Both the position numbers and the translations under genes were made by a program. The notes under the pieces are model-generated. The model saw nothing but the letters and a program-made list of their open reading frames with translations, ran no database searches and had not been told where the DNA came from. From positions 1 to 6,878 of the forward strand of contig DFEN01000175.1 in NCBI GenBank assembly GCA_002368685.1: DNA of 6,878 nt. The letters run 5' to 3'. Each line of letters opens with the position of its first letter. Positions within the stretch are counted from its first letter, which is position 1. This stretch comes from Lachnospiraceae bacterium UBA3801 (GTDB lineage: Bacteria; Bacillota; Clostridia; Lachnospirales; Lachnospiraceae). Shown here piece by piece: positions 1 to 6,864 of this stretch.

Positions 1-73
1 TACTATTAGGAGAGGTATGGGCAGAAATATAGATGCTGCCTGTGGGCAGTTAAGAAGGAAGTATGGTTTATGA
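1..73 (+). CDS. rlmN: RlmN, C-terminal end only (partial)
   Basis: This is the 3' end of a gene that begins left of the window; 23 codons are readable from base 2 to the TGA at 71-73. The peptide contains TIRRGMGRNIDAACGQLRR, the conserved tail of the radical-SAM methyltransferase RlmN, which methylates C2 of adenine in 23S rRNA (A2503) and in some tRNAs. The Cys in ACGQL (codon 41-43) corresponds to the C-terminal Cys that takes part in methyl transfer in E. coli RlmN (Cys355, from memory). The stop overlaps the next start in an ATGA at 70-73, so rlmN and prpC are probably co-transcribed and translationally coupled. The radical-SAM CxxxCxxC cluster lies outside the window, so the call rests on the tail motif and the typical gene neighbourhood. 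Confidence 0.88.
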   Translation, partial: TIRRGMGRNIDAACGQLRRKYGL

Positions 74-795
74 GACTAGTTTCCACTGGTAGGACAGACA
101 AGGGAAGAAAACGAAATAATAACCAGGACAGTATATTTGTGAGCGATAAGCCGGTAGGACCACTTCCTAATCTGTATCTTGTTGCAGATGGAATGGGCGG
201 TCACGCTGCTGGAGACTTTGCATCTAGATATGCCATCAGTATCGTGATTGACTTTGTTTCGAAGTCAACAGTTGCAAATCCTATCTCCTTACTTAGAAGG
301 GCTCTGGTATATGCCAGCAATGAGCTGTACAAGGAGTCTGAGAAGGATAAGGACAAGATGGGCATGGGCACCACAATGGTGGCAGCTGTCATTATGGACG
401 ATAAACTGTATGTCGCAAATATAGGCGACAGTAGGTTATATATAATAAATGATGATATAAAACAGGTGACTATGGATCACTCCCTTGTTGAAGAGCTTAT
501 AAGAAGTGGACAGTTGGAGAGGAATAAGGGACGAAATCATCCTGAGAAGAACATCATCACCAGAGCTATGGGCTCCAGGGATGAGGCTATGCCTGACTTT
601 TTTGAACTGGATATTAAAGAAGGCGATAAGATACTCATGTGTTCGGACGGCCTTTCAAATATGGTCGAGGACGATGAGATAAAGGATATAGTTCAGGAGA
701 ATCAGGTTTTAGATCAGGCTGTTTCTTCATTAATAAGCAGAGCCAATTATTATGGTGGAAATGATAACATTTCCGTAATAATAATTTCGATATAG
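70..795 (+). CDS. prpC: PP2C-family Ser/Thr protein phosphatase (PrpC/Stp)
   Basis: This 241-residue cytosolic metal-dependent phosphatase would remove phosphate from PrkC and its substrates. The PP2C motifs appear in order: RNNNQD at 15-20, VADGMGGH at 38-45 with metal-binding D40, GMGTTM at 98-103, ANIGDSRLY at 116-124, DHSLVEELIRSGQL at 136-149, NIITRAMG at 161-168, CSDGL at 191-195 with metal-binding D193, and GGNDNISV at 229-236 with D232. All the expected metal-site residues are present, so it should be active. The length is that of a catalytic domain alone, with no transmembrane segment or extra domain, as in B. subtilis PrpC. The start is supported by an AAGGAAG ribosome-binding site at 55-61 and by the ATGA overlap with rlmN. 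It sits 11 bases before its partner kinase. Bacillus uses the name prpC; stp is the name in Staphylococcus and Streptococcus. Confidence 0.96.
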   Translation: MRLVSTGRTDKGRKRNNNQDSIFVSDKPVGPLPNLYLVADGMGGHAAGDFASRYAISIVIDFVSKSTVANPISLLRRALVYASNELYKESEKDKDKMGMGTTMVAAVIMDDKLYVANIGDSRLYIINDDIKQVTMDHSLVEELIRSGQLERNKGRNHPEKNIITRAMGSRDEAMPDFFELDIKEGDKILMCSDGLSNMVEDDEIKDIVQENQVLDQAVSSLISRANYYGGNDNISVIIISI

Positions 796-806
796 AGAGG
801 TAAGTT

Positions 807-2999
807 ATGTTAAAACCCGGAACAATACTAGATGATAGATATGAAATAATAGATGTTGTGGGAACAGGTGGAATGTCCACTGTTTACAGAGCAAAGGATG
901 AGAGACTTAAAAGATTTGTGGCAATTAAGGTGCTGAAGTCTGATTATAGTTCAGATCAAAACTTTGTTTCTAAGTTCCGTGCAGAAGCTCAGTCATCTGC
1001 AGGACTTACACATCCAAATATTGTAAGCGTTTACGATGTATGTGAAGATGATGGAAGATATTTCATAGTAATGGAGCTGGTAGAGGGCATTACTCTGAAG
1101 GAGTATATCAATCTTAATGGCCGTCTGTCTATGAGTCAGGCTATTGATTTCTCTATTCAGATAGCTTCTGGTCTGGAGGCTGCTCACGAACATCATGTAA
1201 TTCATAGAGATATTAAGCCACAGAACATTATCGTATCTAAGAGTGGAAATATTAAGGTTACAGACTTTGGTATCGCAAAGGCTGCGACTTCTACTACAAT
1301 GTCTACTACAGGAATAGGTTCAGTGCATTATATATCCCCTGAACAGGCAAGAGGTGGATATAGTGATGAGAGAAGTGATATCTATTCACTTGGTATTACT
1401 ATGTATGAGATGGTTACAGGAAGAGTTCCTTTTGAGGGAGACACAAATGTAGCTATAGCGCTCATGCACATTCAGAATGAAATGATTCCGCCTAGACAGC
1501 TATACCCGGATATATACCCAAGTTTTGAGAAGATTATACTTAAAGCTTCCCAGAAGAAGCCTGAGAGAAGATATCTGACTGCAGCTGCACTTATCGCGGA
1601 TCTGAATAGAGTTAAGGATAACCCAAGCATCGATATAATCGTTGCTCCAGCTACAGTTACTGGAGCGCCTACACAGCAGTTTACCAACGAGGATATGGAG
1701 AAGATCAAGAATGGTAGCGCTAATAAGGCTTATGATGAGGAAATGGAAGCAGCAGGTAAGGCTGCTGAGAGTTCTGAGGTCAGACCTGATAGAAGTCGTA
1801 TAGAGGCTCTTCTCAATCAGGAGGATGAGGACTTCTATGATGAGCGTCCTACCAGAAAGGGTAGTCTCAAGAAAATCGATGACGAAGATGATGGATATGC
1901 TATGGATGATGACTATGATGAAGATGACGAGTCAGACGTAGATCCAAAGCTTGAGAAGGCTGTAATGATAGGTGGTATCGCTGCAGCAGTTATAGTCGCT
2001 GTTATTATATTCGTAGTAGTTGGTAACATGATGGGCTGGTTCAGCTTCGGCAGCAAGGAAAAGAAGACTACAGAGGCAACCACAGAGGCTTCTACAGAAG
2101 AGGCTAAGATCAAAATGGTTGATGTAGTTGGTCTGAGTGAAAAGGCTGCAGAGAAGGATATGAAGGAAGCAGGCTTCACAAATTACCAGTTTGTTCAGGA
2201 AAACTCTACAGATGTTAAGGAAGGCTATGTTATCAGTCAGAATGTAGAAGCTGGAACAGATATTGCAAAGGATGCACAGATAATAATTACAGTCAGCGCC
2301 GGAGCCGCAGAGCTGGATGTCGCTGATGTCAAGGGAATGGATGAAGATGCCGCTTATGAAACACTTGAAAAGCAGGGCTTCAAGCCAACCAGATCCTATA
2401 AGTTTGACGATGAGATAGAAGAAGGCAAGGCTATATCAACAGACCCTGCCGCGGGTAAGAAGGCAAAGGCTGGAGATACAATAGTTATCTACATCAGCCA
2501 GGGTAAGGAAGAGAAGACAGTTAAGGTGCCTAACCTTTCAGGTCTTACAGAGTCTGCCGCAAAGGGAGCTCTTGAATCCAATACACTTACAGCTGGAAAT
2601 GTATCCTATGAGTTCAATTCAGAGGTTGCATCCGGTCTTGTTATCAGACAGAGCGTACCAGCTGATACAGAGGTTAAAGAGAAGACTACAGTTGATTTTG
2701 TAATCAGTAATGGTGCAGAGAAGAAGTCTTATAAGGGTACAGTAACAGGAAGTATCTCAACAGCTGATGAGACACTTGCAGCTAGTACAGTTACAGTAAA
2801 TGTATATATCAACGATGAAGGTGGATATCACCTGGCATATACAACAACACAGTCAGGAGCTACGATTGATGTTAATGGTGCTGCCGGTGGACTGGGCTAC
2901 AACAATGGTACAGTGTCATTTACAGTAGTTGACGCAAATGGTGCTGACGTATCAGCAAGCTATAACAAGTCACTGACACTTTCTTATCAGAATGAGTAG
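807..2999 (+). CDS. prkC: PASTA-domain eukaryotic-type Ser/Thr kinase (PrkC/PknB)
   Basis: This 730-residue single-pass membrane kinase is thought to sense peptidoglycan or lipid II fragments outside and to phosphorylate cell-wall, division and translation proteins inside. The kinase domain covers about residues 10-275: Gly-rich GTGGMSTVY 19-27, Lys41 in VAIKVLK, Glu60, catalytic HRDIKPQN 133-140 with D135, DFG 153-155, and a Thr/Ser-rich activation loop (161-168) before GSVHYISPEQARGG. A linker follows with a very acidic stretch (339-379), then a transmembrane helix at about 386-406 and a Thr/Glu-rich spacer (421-432). Three PASTA repeats occupy about 437-499, 503-566 and 571-636. The last 90 residues (641-730) are a Gly/Thr/Val-rich, probably beta-sheet domain. 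At 730 residues it is longer than the usual ~650, because of the acidic linker and the tail. The start is set by GAGG at 797-800, six bases before the ATG. Only two bases separate its stop from rsgA. Confidence 0.96.
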   Translation: MLKPGTILDDRYEIIDVVGTGGMSTVYRAKDERLKRFVAIKVLKSDYSSDQNFVSKFRAEAQSSAGLTHPNIVSVYDVCEDDGRYFIVMELVEGITLKEYINLNGRLSMSQAIDFSIQIASGLEAAHEHHVIHRDIKPQNIIVSKSGNIKVTDFGIAKAATSTTMSTTGIGSVHYISPEQARGGYSDERSDIYSLGITMYEMVTGRVPFEGDTNVAIALMHIQNEMIPPRQLYPDIYPSFEKIILKASQKKPERRYLTAAALIADLNRVKDNPSIDIIVAPATVTGAPTQQFTNEDMEKIKNGSANKAYDEEMEAAGKAAESSEVRPDRSRIEALLNQEDEDFYDERPTRKGSLKKIDDEDDGYAMDDDYDEDDESDVDPKLEKAVMIGGIAAAVIVAVIIFVVVGNMMGWFSFGSKEKKTTEATTEASTEEAKIKMVDVVGLSEKAAEKDMKEAGFTNYQFVQENSTDVKEGYVISQNVEAGTDIAKDAQIIITVSAGAAELDVADVKGMDEDAAYETLEKQGFKPTRSYKFDDEIEEGKAISTDPAAGKKAKAGDTIVIYISQGKEEKTVKVPNLSGLTESAAKGALESNTLTAGNVSYEFNSEVASGLVIRQSVPADTEVKEKTTVDFVISNGAEKKSYKGTVTGSISTADETLAASTVTVNVYINDEGGYHLAYTTTQSGATIDVNGAAGGLGYNNGTVSFTVVDANGADVSASYNKSLTLSYQNE

Positions 3000-3001
3000 A
3001 T

Positions 3002-3895
3002 ATGATATTAAGAGGACGAATAATTAAAGGAATCGGCGGCTTCTACTATGTAGATGCCGCTGGTGTTATTTATGAGACAAGAGCCAGAGGTGTTTTCAGG
3101 AAACAAGGAATAACACCGCTGGTTGGTGATAATGCAGAAATCGATGTTATAAGCGAGCAGGAGCATACGGCATTTCTGGTTGATATAGTAGATAGACAAA
3201 ATGAATTGATCAGACCAGCTGTAGCAAATGTAGATCTGGCACTGGTTATCTTCGCAGTTGCGCATCCTGTTCCGAATACCGGTCTTCTCGACAGGTTTCT
3301 CATCAATATGGAGAAGCAGGAGATGGAGACCTGTATAGTTCTGAGCAAGGTTGATCTCTTAAAGGATAATCCGGAAGAGTTGGATAGACTAAGGGGCATT
3401 TACAGTAACGCAGGATATAAGGTAGTAGAGCTATCAAATATCAATGGCAGGGGCCATGATGAGATAAGAGAACTCCTCAATGGCAAGATAACAGTTTTGT
3501 CAGGTCCTTCGGGAGTTGGCAAATCCTCTCTTATCAATAGCCTGGTTCCAGACTACAATGGAGAGACTGGGGATATCAGCAAGAAGCTGGGTAAGGGTAA
3601 GAATACAACTCGTCACACGGAGATAATACCTGTCCCGGGTTTTACAGATACATTTATTATTGATACGCCGGGATACAGCTCGATAGAGCTTATGGTCAGC
3701 GACGAGAATGATATAAGATATTATATCAGAGAGTTTGAAGGACTGAATGAGAGCTGTAAATATACTGGATGCGTGCATATAGCGGAGCCTTCCTGTGCTG
3801 TGAAGGAGCGGCTTGAAAGAGGCGTGATATCGCAGGAAAGATATGCAAGCTACGTTGATATATATAACGACGTTAAGAGTAGGAGGAAATGGTAA
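3002..3895 (+). CDS. rsgA: Ribosome small subunit-dependent GTPase RsgA
   Basis: This 297-residue protein is a circularly permuted GTPase that acts late in 30S subunit maturation (YloQ/CpgA in Bacillus, YjeQ in E. coli). An N-terminal OB-fold covers about 1-70 (GRIIKGIGGFYYV, then RARGVFRKQGITPLVGDNAEI). The G motifs come in the permuted order: G4 as SKVDL at 115-119, G1/P-loop GPSGVGKSS at 168-176, switch region with GKNTTRHTE, and G3 DTPG at 221-224. The C-terminal zinc knuckle is intact, with C252, C257, H259 and C265 in the family pattern C-x4-C-x-H-x5-C. The length matches the family. There is no strong Shine-Dalgarno sequence and the gene starts two bases after prkC, so translation probably depends on ribosomes finishing prkC. 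The neighbourhood is informative: RsgA homologues are known substrates of PrkC-type kinases in B. subtilis, and the gene pair is widely conserved. Confidence 0.96.
   Translation: MILRGRIIKGIGGFYYVDAAGVIYETRARGVFRKQGITPLVGDNAEIDVISEQEHTAFLVDIVDRQNELIRPAVANVDLALVIFAVAHPVPNTGLLDRFLINMEKQEMETCIVLSKVDLLKDNPEELDRLRGIYSNAGYKVVELSNINGRGHDEIRELLNGKITVLSGPSGVGKSSLINSLVPDYNGETGDISKKLGKGKNTTRHTEIIPVPGFTDTFIIDTPGYSSIELMVSDENDIRYYIREFEGLNESCKYTGCVHIAEPSCAVKERLERGVISQERYASYVDIYNDVKSRRKW
3881..3886 (+). promoter_or_regulatory. Ribosome-binding site deciding the rpe start
   Basis: A perfect AGGAGG lies inside the last codons of rsgA. It is eight bases before the ATG at 3895 but only two bases before an in-frame ATG at 3889, which is too close for initiation. 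It therefore supports the downstream start. It is the strongest Shine-Dalgarno sequence of any junction in this run, suggesting that rpe can initiate well on its own as well as by coupling. Confidence 0.85.
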
Positions 3896-4548
3896 TGAAC
3901 ATACTTGCTCCATCGATACTATCTATTGACTTCGGTCATATGGAGGATGAACTTAAGAAAGTGGTAAATGCAGGAGTGGACACCATTCATGTGGATGTTA
4001 TGGATGGTCTGTTTGTTCCAAATATATCCTTTGGACCTCCGGTTATTAAATATGTGAAAAAGGCTATTCCTGATACGAAGCTTGACCTTCATATGATGGT
4101 CAAGGATCCGATCAGATACCTAAATACTTACGTGAGTCTGGGAATGAGTGACATCACTATTCATGCTGAGGCAACAAAGCATTTGAGAGAGGACCTGCTT
4201 CAGATAAAGGAGTCAGGCCTCGGAGTAGGCGTTGCTGTTAGCCCTGATACTCCTCTTAGTGCAGTGGAGAATGTACTCGATCTCATAGATATTCTTCTTA
4301 TTATGTCTGTTTATCCTGGGTTTGGTGGACAGAGCTTCAGAGAAGAGTCTTATGACAAGATCAGAGAAGCCGTACAGATGAGAGAGACTAGAGGACTTAG
4401 CTTTGATATTGAGGTGGACGGCGGTGTTAATGCTGAGAACATAGACAAGATACTTGCAGCCGGCGCGAATATGATAGTTGCAGGTTCAGCTGTATTTAAT
4501 GGTGATACAGAAGCAAATACAAAAAGATTATTAGAGATGATGAAATGA
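3895..4548 (+). CDS. rpe: Ribulose-phosphate 3-epimerase
   Basis: This 217-residue TIM-barrel enzyme of the pentose phosphate pathway interconverts D-ribulose 5-phosphate and D-xylulose 5-phosphate in the cytosol. Family motifs are present: MNILAPSIL at the N-terminus with S7, HVDVMDG at 32-38 with metal-binding H32 and catalytic D34, FVPNISFGP at 40-48, LDLHMMV at 63-69 with H66, PGFGGQSF at 141-148, EVDGG at 173-177 with the second catalytic D175, and the phosphate-binding VAGSAVF at 195-201. I chose the ATG at 3895, not the in-frame ATG at 3889: it gives the standard N-terminus MNILAPS, sits eight bases after AGGAGG, and overlaps the rsgA stop as TAATG. One oddity is Tyr140, where most homologues have Asn in the V-N-P-G-F-G-G-Q loop. 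Its stop overlaps thiN as ATGA. AlsE-like epimerases are related, but the motifs and context favour Rpe. Confidence 0.95.
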   Translation: MNILAPSILSIDFGHMEDELKKVVNAGVDTIHVDVMDGLFVPNISFGPPVIKYVKKAIPDTKLDLHMMVKDPIRYLNTYVSLGMSDITIHAEATKHLREDLLQIKESGLGVGVAVSPDTPLSAVENVLDLIDILLIMSVYPGFGGQSFREESYDKIREAVQMRETRGLSFDIEVDGGVNAENIDKILAAGANMIVAGSAVFNGDTEANTKRLLEMMK

Positions 4549-5183
4549 AGATTCTTTTAGTTGCAGGTGGAGAACTGGATATAGATGTTCTTAGAGAGAC
4601 CTATAGTAGTCTGGATAATCCTTATGTTATAGGGATAGATAGAGGTACTATATTCCTTATGGAAAATGGTATCAAGATTGATAAGGCGATAGGAGACTTC
4701 GATTCGGTTAGTGACGAGGAGAGAGAGAATATCTTATCTGGCATTGTGTCAGAGAAGCTTAATCCTGTGAAGGATGATACAGATACAGAACATGCGCTGA
4801 AATATGCTATTTCCCTTGCTCCGGAAGAGATAGTAATGCTGGGCTGCACCGGAAGAAGAATGGATCATTGCCTCGCATGTGTTGGAATGCTTCGGCTTGC
4901 CTATGATGCAGGAATAGAGGCATATATAATTGATAGATATAACCGTATTCGCGTAACGCGCGGCAATGTACAAATGTCTGCAGCTGACTCTTACGGTAAA
5001 TATATATCAGTTCTTCCTTATGGCGATGTAGCCAGGGGAATAACTATAAATGGTTTTAAGTATAATGCTGAAGGACTTGATCTAACCGCGGCGGAAGCCA
5101 GAGGAGTCAGCAATGAGCTGGCAGATGAGATCGGAAGCATTTCTTGTGACGATTATATGATAATAATGGAGACCCGAGACTAA
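4545..5183 (+). CDS. thiN: Thiamine pyrophosphokinase
   Basis: This 212-residue cytosolic enzyme transfers pyrophosphate from ATP to thiamine, giving thiamine diphosphate, the cofactor of transketolase and pyruvate-converting enzymes. The bacterial ThiN (YloS) motifs are present: GIDRGT at 30-35, IGDFDS at 49-54, KDDTDTEHAL at 76-85, GCTGRRMDH at 100-108, and GVSNE at 187-191. The Asp-rich motifs that bind Mg-ATP are intact. Length matches the family (about 210-215). At the G-x-T-G-G-R-x-D-H motif the second Gly of the pair is Arg104, a position I believe varies among homologues. It starts inside the rpe stop (ATGA, 4545-4548) without a strong ribosome-binding site, so translation is probably coupled to rpe. 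No THI-box riboswitch is visible in or before the gene, so any thiamine control must come from elsewhere. Its stop overlaps the start of the symporter gene. Confidence 0.95.
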   Translation: MKILLVAGGELDIDVLRETYSSLDNPYVIGIDRGTIFLMENGIKIDKAIGDFDSVSDEERENILSGIVSEKLNPVKDDTDTEHALKYAISLAPEEIVMLGCTGRRMDHCLACVGMLRLAYDAGIEAYIIDRYNRIRVTRGNVQMSAADSYGKYISVLPYGDVARGITINGFKYNAEGLDLTAAEARGVSNELADEIGSISCDDYMIIMETRD

Positions 5184-6634
5184 TGTATATTCGTAAGTTT
5201 GCCCTGGGGGACGCTTCACCAATTGAAATAGGACTCACATCAACTGTTTTTCTGACAGGTTTTATTGGTGCAGTTATTTTGCCATTTTATTTATATCTAT
5301 TTGGTGCAGGTATATTCTGGGAGTTTCTTGGGGTATCCATCTGCATTCTTATCGTATGGAATTTTGAATCCTATAGACTAATGAGATATTCTAAGAAGAG
5401 CCTGAGAATTGTGACACTCCCAGGCTATTTTGAGTATAGATTTGGTTCGAAGGGATATTTAGTCCGCTTACTAACAGCTGTAGAAATAATAGTAATACCT
5501 ATAGTTATATCGGCGCTTGTTTTAAAAGAGGCGGCCATAGTTTTGTATAAGGTTCTGGGGCTTCCTCAGGAGTTTATAATCACTGCAATGTCCCTTGGAA
5601 TCGCACTGATGGTAGGAATATTCGGACTAGACCTTTTCACAAAAACAGTTAGAATCAAGGCAATCATAATGCTGCTGGGAGTTATTCTACTGGTTGTATT
5701 CCTGCTTTATGATATTGGACTAAATAAGCTAATCAGAAATATGATGGAAATGGATATACTGGGAAGCGTAAGCGACTATATGAACATTCTATTCCATGAT
5801 GGCAAGCCGCTTATGCCTTCTGATTATGTGTCGCTTATTTCAATGGGTCTGCTGGCTTCTGGTATGCCATTTATGCTGGGGCTATTCTTCGCAGAGAAGG
5901 ATGGTGCAGCTATTAATATTGGCAAGATAATTACTGTAATATATATATTCATATTCTTCTCGAGCCTCGCGTGTCTAGGAACAATTTCGAGAGGAGTGCT
6001 GTATCCGCATAAGATAACAAATTCTGTATCGGACTATATCAGCCTGATGTATCTCCAGATAAGCAATATAAGTCAGATAGGCAAAATGACTGCGTTCATT
6101 TATATGATAATTATCGTCCTTGGATTCATAACTGCTATTGAAGGGGCTTTTCATTCGATCATAACTTCGCTTTATGAAGACATCATATGCTGCGGAAGAG
6201 TTGTCAGAGTGGACCATAGAAAGGATAGGAGAAATGTTATTATCGCCGCTTTTTTTGTGGGGATAGCGACAGCAATGATAGCTTTGGGAATCAAGAATTT
6301 GTCTATAGGTCTGGTGCTTGTATTCCTTGGTGCGCTAGGTTGCTCTATATCACCAACTCTTTTCATGTCACTGATATGGAAGAGGATGAATAAGTTTGGA
6401 TGTATAGCAGGCCTGATAGTTGGACTTGGCAGCGTTCCGCTATTTAAATATGCTGCGATATTTGACGGGAATGGAGTGAAGGAAACTCTGTGCGACATTA
6501 TAGGAATCAATTCAGTTATTCCATCGATGCTGTTTACTGTATTTATGATAATGGTAGTAAGCCTGCTGTCACCAGAGCCTGATGAGAAGCAGGTGGAAGA
6601 ATTCCTGGAAGTTAAGCATAGAATTATGGAGTAA
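5183..6634 (+). CDS. Divergent sodium:solute symporter (SSS) family protein, substrate unknown
   Basis: This 483-residue integral membrane protein has about 12 hydrophobic segments (roughly 17-38, 44-60, 98-125, 131-150, 158-180, 214-238, 250-272, 305-330, and four more after 345). The SSS/PutP signature is recognisable: TLPGYFEYRFG at 78-88, a GLLASGMPFMLGLFF segment at 222-236, and the ITAIEGAFHSII...LYEDII region at 316-335, matching the family's MSTADSQLL...LTEDIY helix. It begins just before what should be core helix 1, so it seems to lack the short first helix that most SSS proteins carry. Reading upstream in frame reaches a stop at 5147-5149 with no ATG, so a longer form is not available. 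By alignment from memory, the Na2-site Ser/Thr pair of PutP becomes T317/A318. The start overlaps the thiN stop as TAATG with a weak GGAG at 5168-5171. Family membership is fairly secure; substrate, ion and even transport activity are not. Confidence 0.8.
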   Translation: MYIRKFALGDASPIEIGLTSTVFLTGFIGAVILPFYLYLFGAGIFWEFLGVSICILIVWNFESYRLMRYSKKSLRIVTLPGYFEYRFGSKGYLVRLLTAVEIIVIPIVISALVLKEAAIVLYKVLGLPQEFIITAMSLGIALMVGIFGLDLFTKTVRIKAIIMLLGVILLVVFLLYDIGLNKLIRNMMEMDILGSVSDYMNILFHDGKPLMPSDYVSLISMGLLASGMPFMLGLFFAEKDGAAINIGKIITVIYIFIFFSSLACLGTISRGVLYPHKITNSVSDYISLMYLQISNISQIGKMTAFIYMIIIVLGFITAIEGAFHSIITSLYEDIICCGRVVRVDHRKDRRNVIIAAFFVGIATAMIALGIKNLSIGLVLVFLGALGCSISPTLFMSLIWKRMNKFGCIAGLIVGLGSVPLFKYAAIFDGNGVKETLCDIIGINSVIPSMLFTVFMIMVVSLLSPEPDEKQVEEFLEVKHRIME

Positions 6635-6698
6635 GATAGAATGACAACACATCAGTTATTTAACGAAATAAAGAATATGTTTTTTGTCAGTACAAAGA

Positions 6699-6728
6699 AA
6701 AAGCACCCCGTTTTCACGAGGTGCTTTT
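6699..6728 (+). terminator. Intrinsic terminator ending the operon, possibly bidirectional
   Basis: A hairpin with nine paired bases, AAAAGCACC (6699-6707) and GGTGCTTTT (6720-6728), extends past one C-A mismatch by two more pairs and has a six-base loop TTTTCA. On the + strand the T run is four bases long and lies at the end of the stem, 65 bases after the symporter stop. On the - strand the same hairpin is followed by TTTTTCTTT, a better T tract, so it may also stop transcription arriving from the right. Confidence 0.85.
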
Positions 6729-6796
6729 GTATACACTATTTCATAGGGTGAGAGAGTTATGAAAAATCTATGGTTTAAATATAAACTATAAATATG

Positions 6797-6816
6797 AACA
6801 AGTTATTAACAAACTT
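6797..6816. repeat. Short repeat pair in AT-rich leader, possible operator
   Basis: AACAAGTT at 6797-6804 is followed by the similar AACAAACTT at 6808-6816, offset by 11 bases, about one helical turn. The same stretch includes the odd palindrome GTTATTAAC (6802-6810) and inverted arms AAGTT/AACTT. It lies about 40-60 bases before the predicted promoter. In DNA this AT-rich such matches can occur by chance, so this is only a candidate protein-binding site. Confidence 0.25.
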
Positions 6817-6837
6817 TAAAATATATGTAAAAGTGAT

Positions 6838-6864
6838 GTGAAAAATTATAAATTGTGGTACAAT
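6838..6864 (+). promoter_or_regulatory. Probable extended -10 promoter for a gene beyond the window
   Basis: TGG-TACAAT at 6856-6864 matches an extended -10 element (TGn followed by TATAAT with one mismatch). A weak -35 candidate GTGAAA (6838-6843, four of six bases) stands 15 bases upstream; TGTGAA at 6837-6842 with a 16-base spacer is an alternative. The upstream 70 bases are rich in A/T tracts that could act as an UP element. Transcription would start near 6871, running right out of the window. It follows the terminator, which fits a new transcription unit. Confidence 0.5.

Noticed and set aside
3500..3913. Long - strand ORF of 137 residues opposite rsgA
   Set aside because: It is a shadow of rsgA, which has every family motif; no ribosome-binding site, and composition is that of a reversed coding strand.
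4400..4560. THI-box (thiamine riboswitch) before thiN
   Set aside because: The region is rpe coding sequence, and I found no CTGAGA or the other conserved THI-box segments; thiN has no leader.
6172..6510. 112-residue - strand ORF opposite the symporter
   Set aside because: Shadow of a membrane-protein gene with no recognised motif; the + strand frame carries the SSS signatures.
6641..6751. Possible 36-residue ORF after the symporter, with GGAG nine bases before its ATG
   Set aside because: It reads straight through the terminator hairpin and its peptide (MTTHQLFNEIKNMFF start, Cys-rich end) has no recognisable feature; most likely chance.
6759..6791. Ten-codon ORF (MKNLWFKYKL) preceded by a GGGTGAGAGAG purine run, resembling a leader peptide
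   Set aside because: It lies after the terminator and before the predicted promoter, so probably is not transcribed; no attenuator or repeated regulatory codon is visible.
6774..6830. Leftward promoter from TTGTTA and TATAGT on the - strand
   Set aside because: The matches are weak in very AT-rich DNA, and there is no - strand gene for it to serve.
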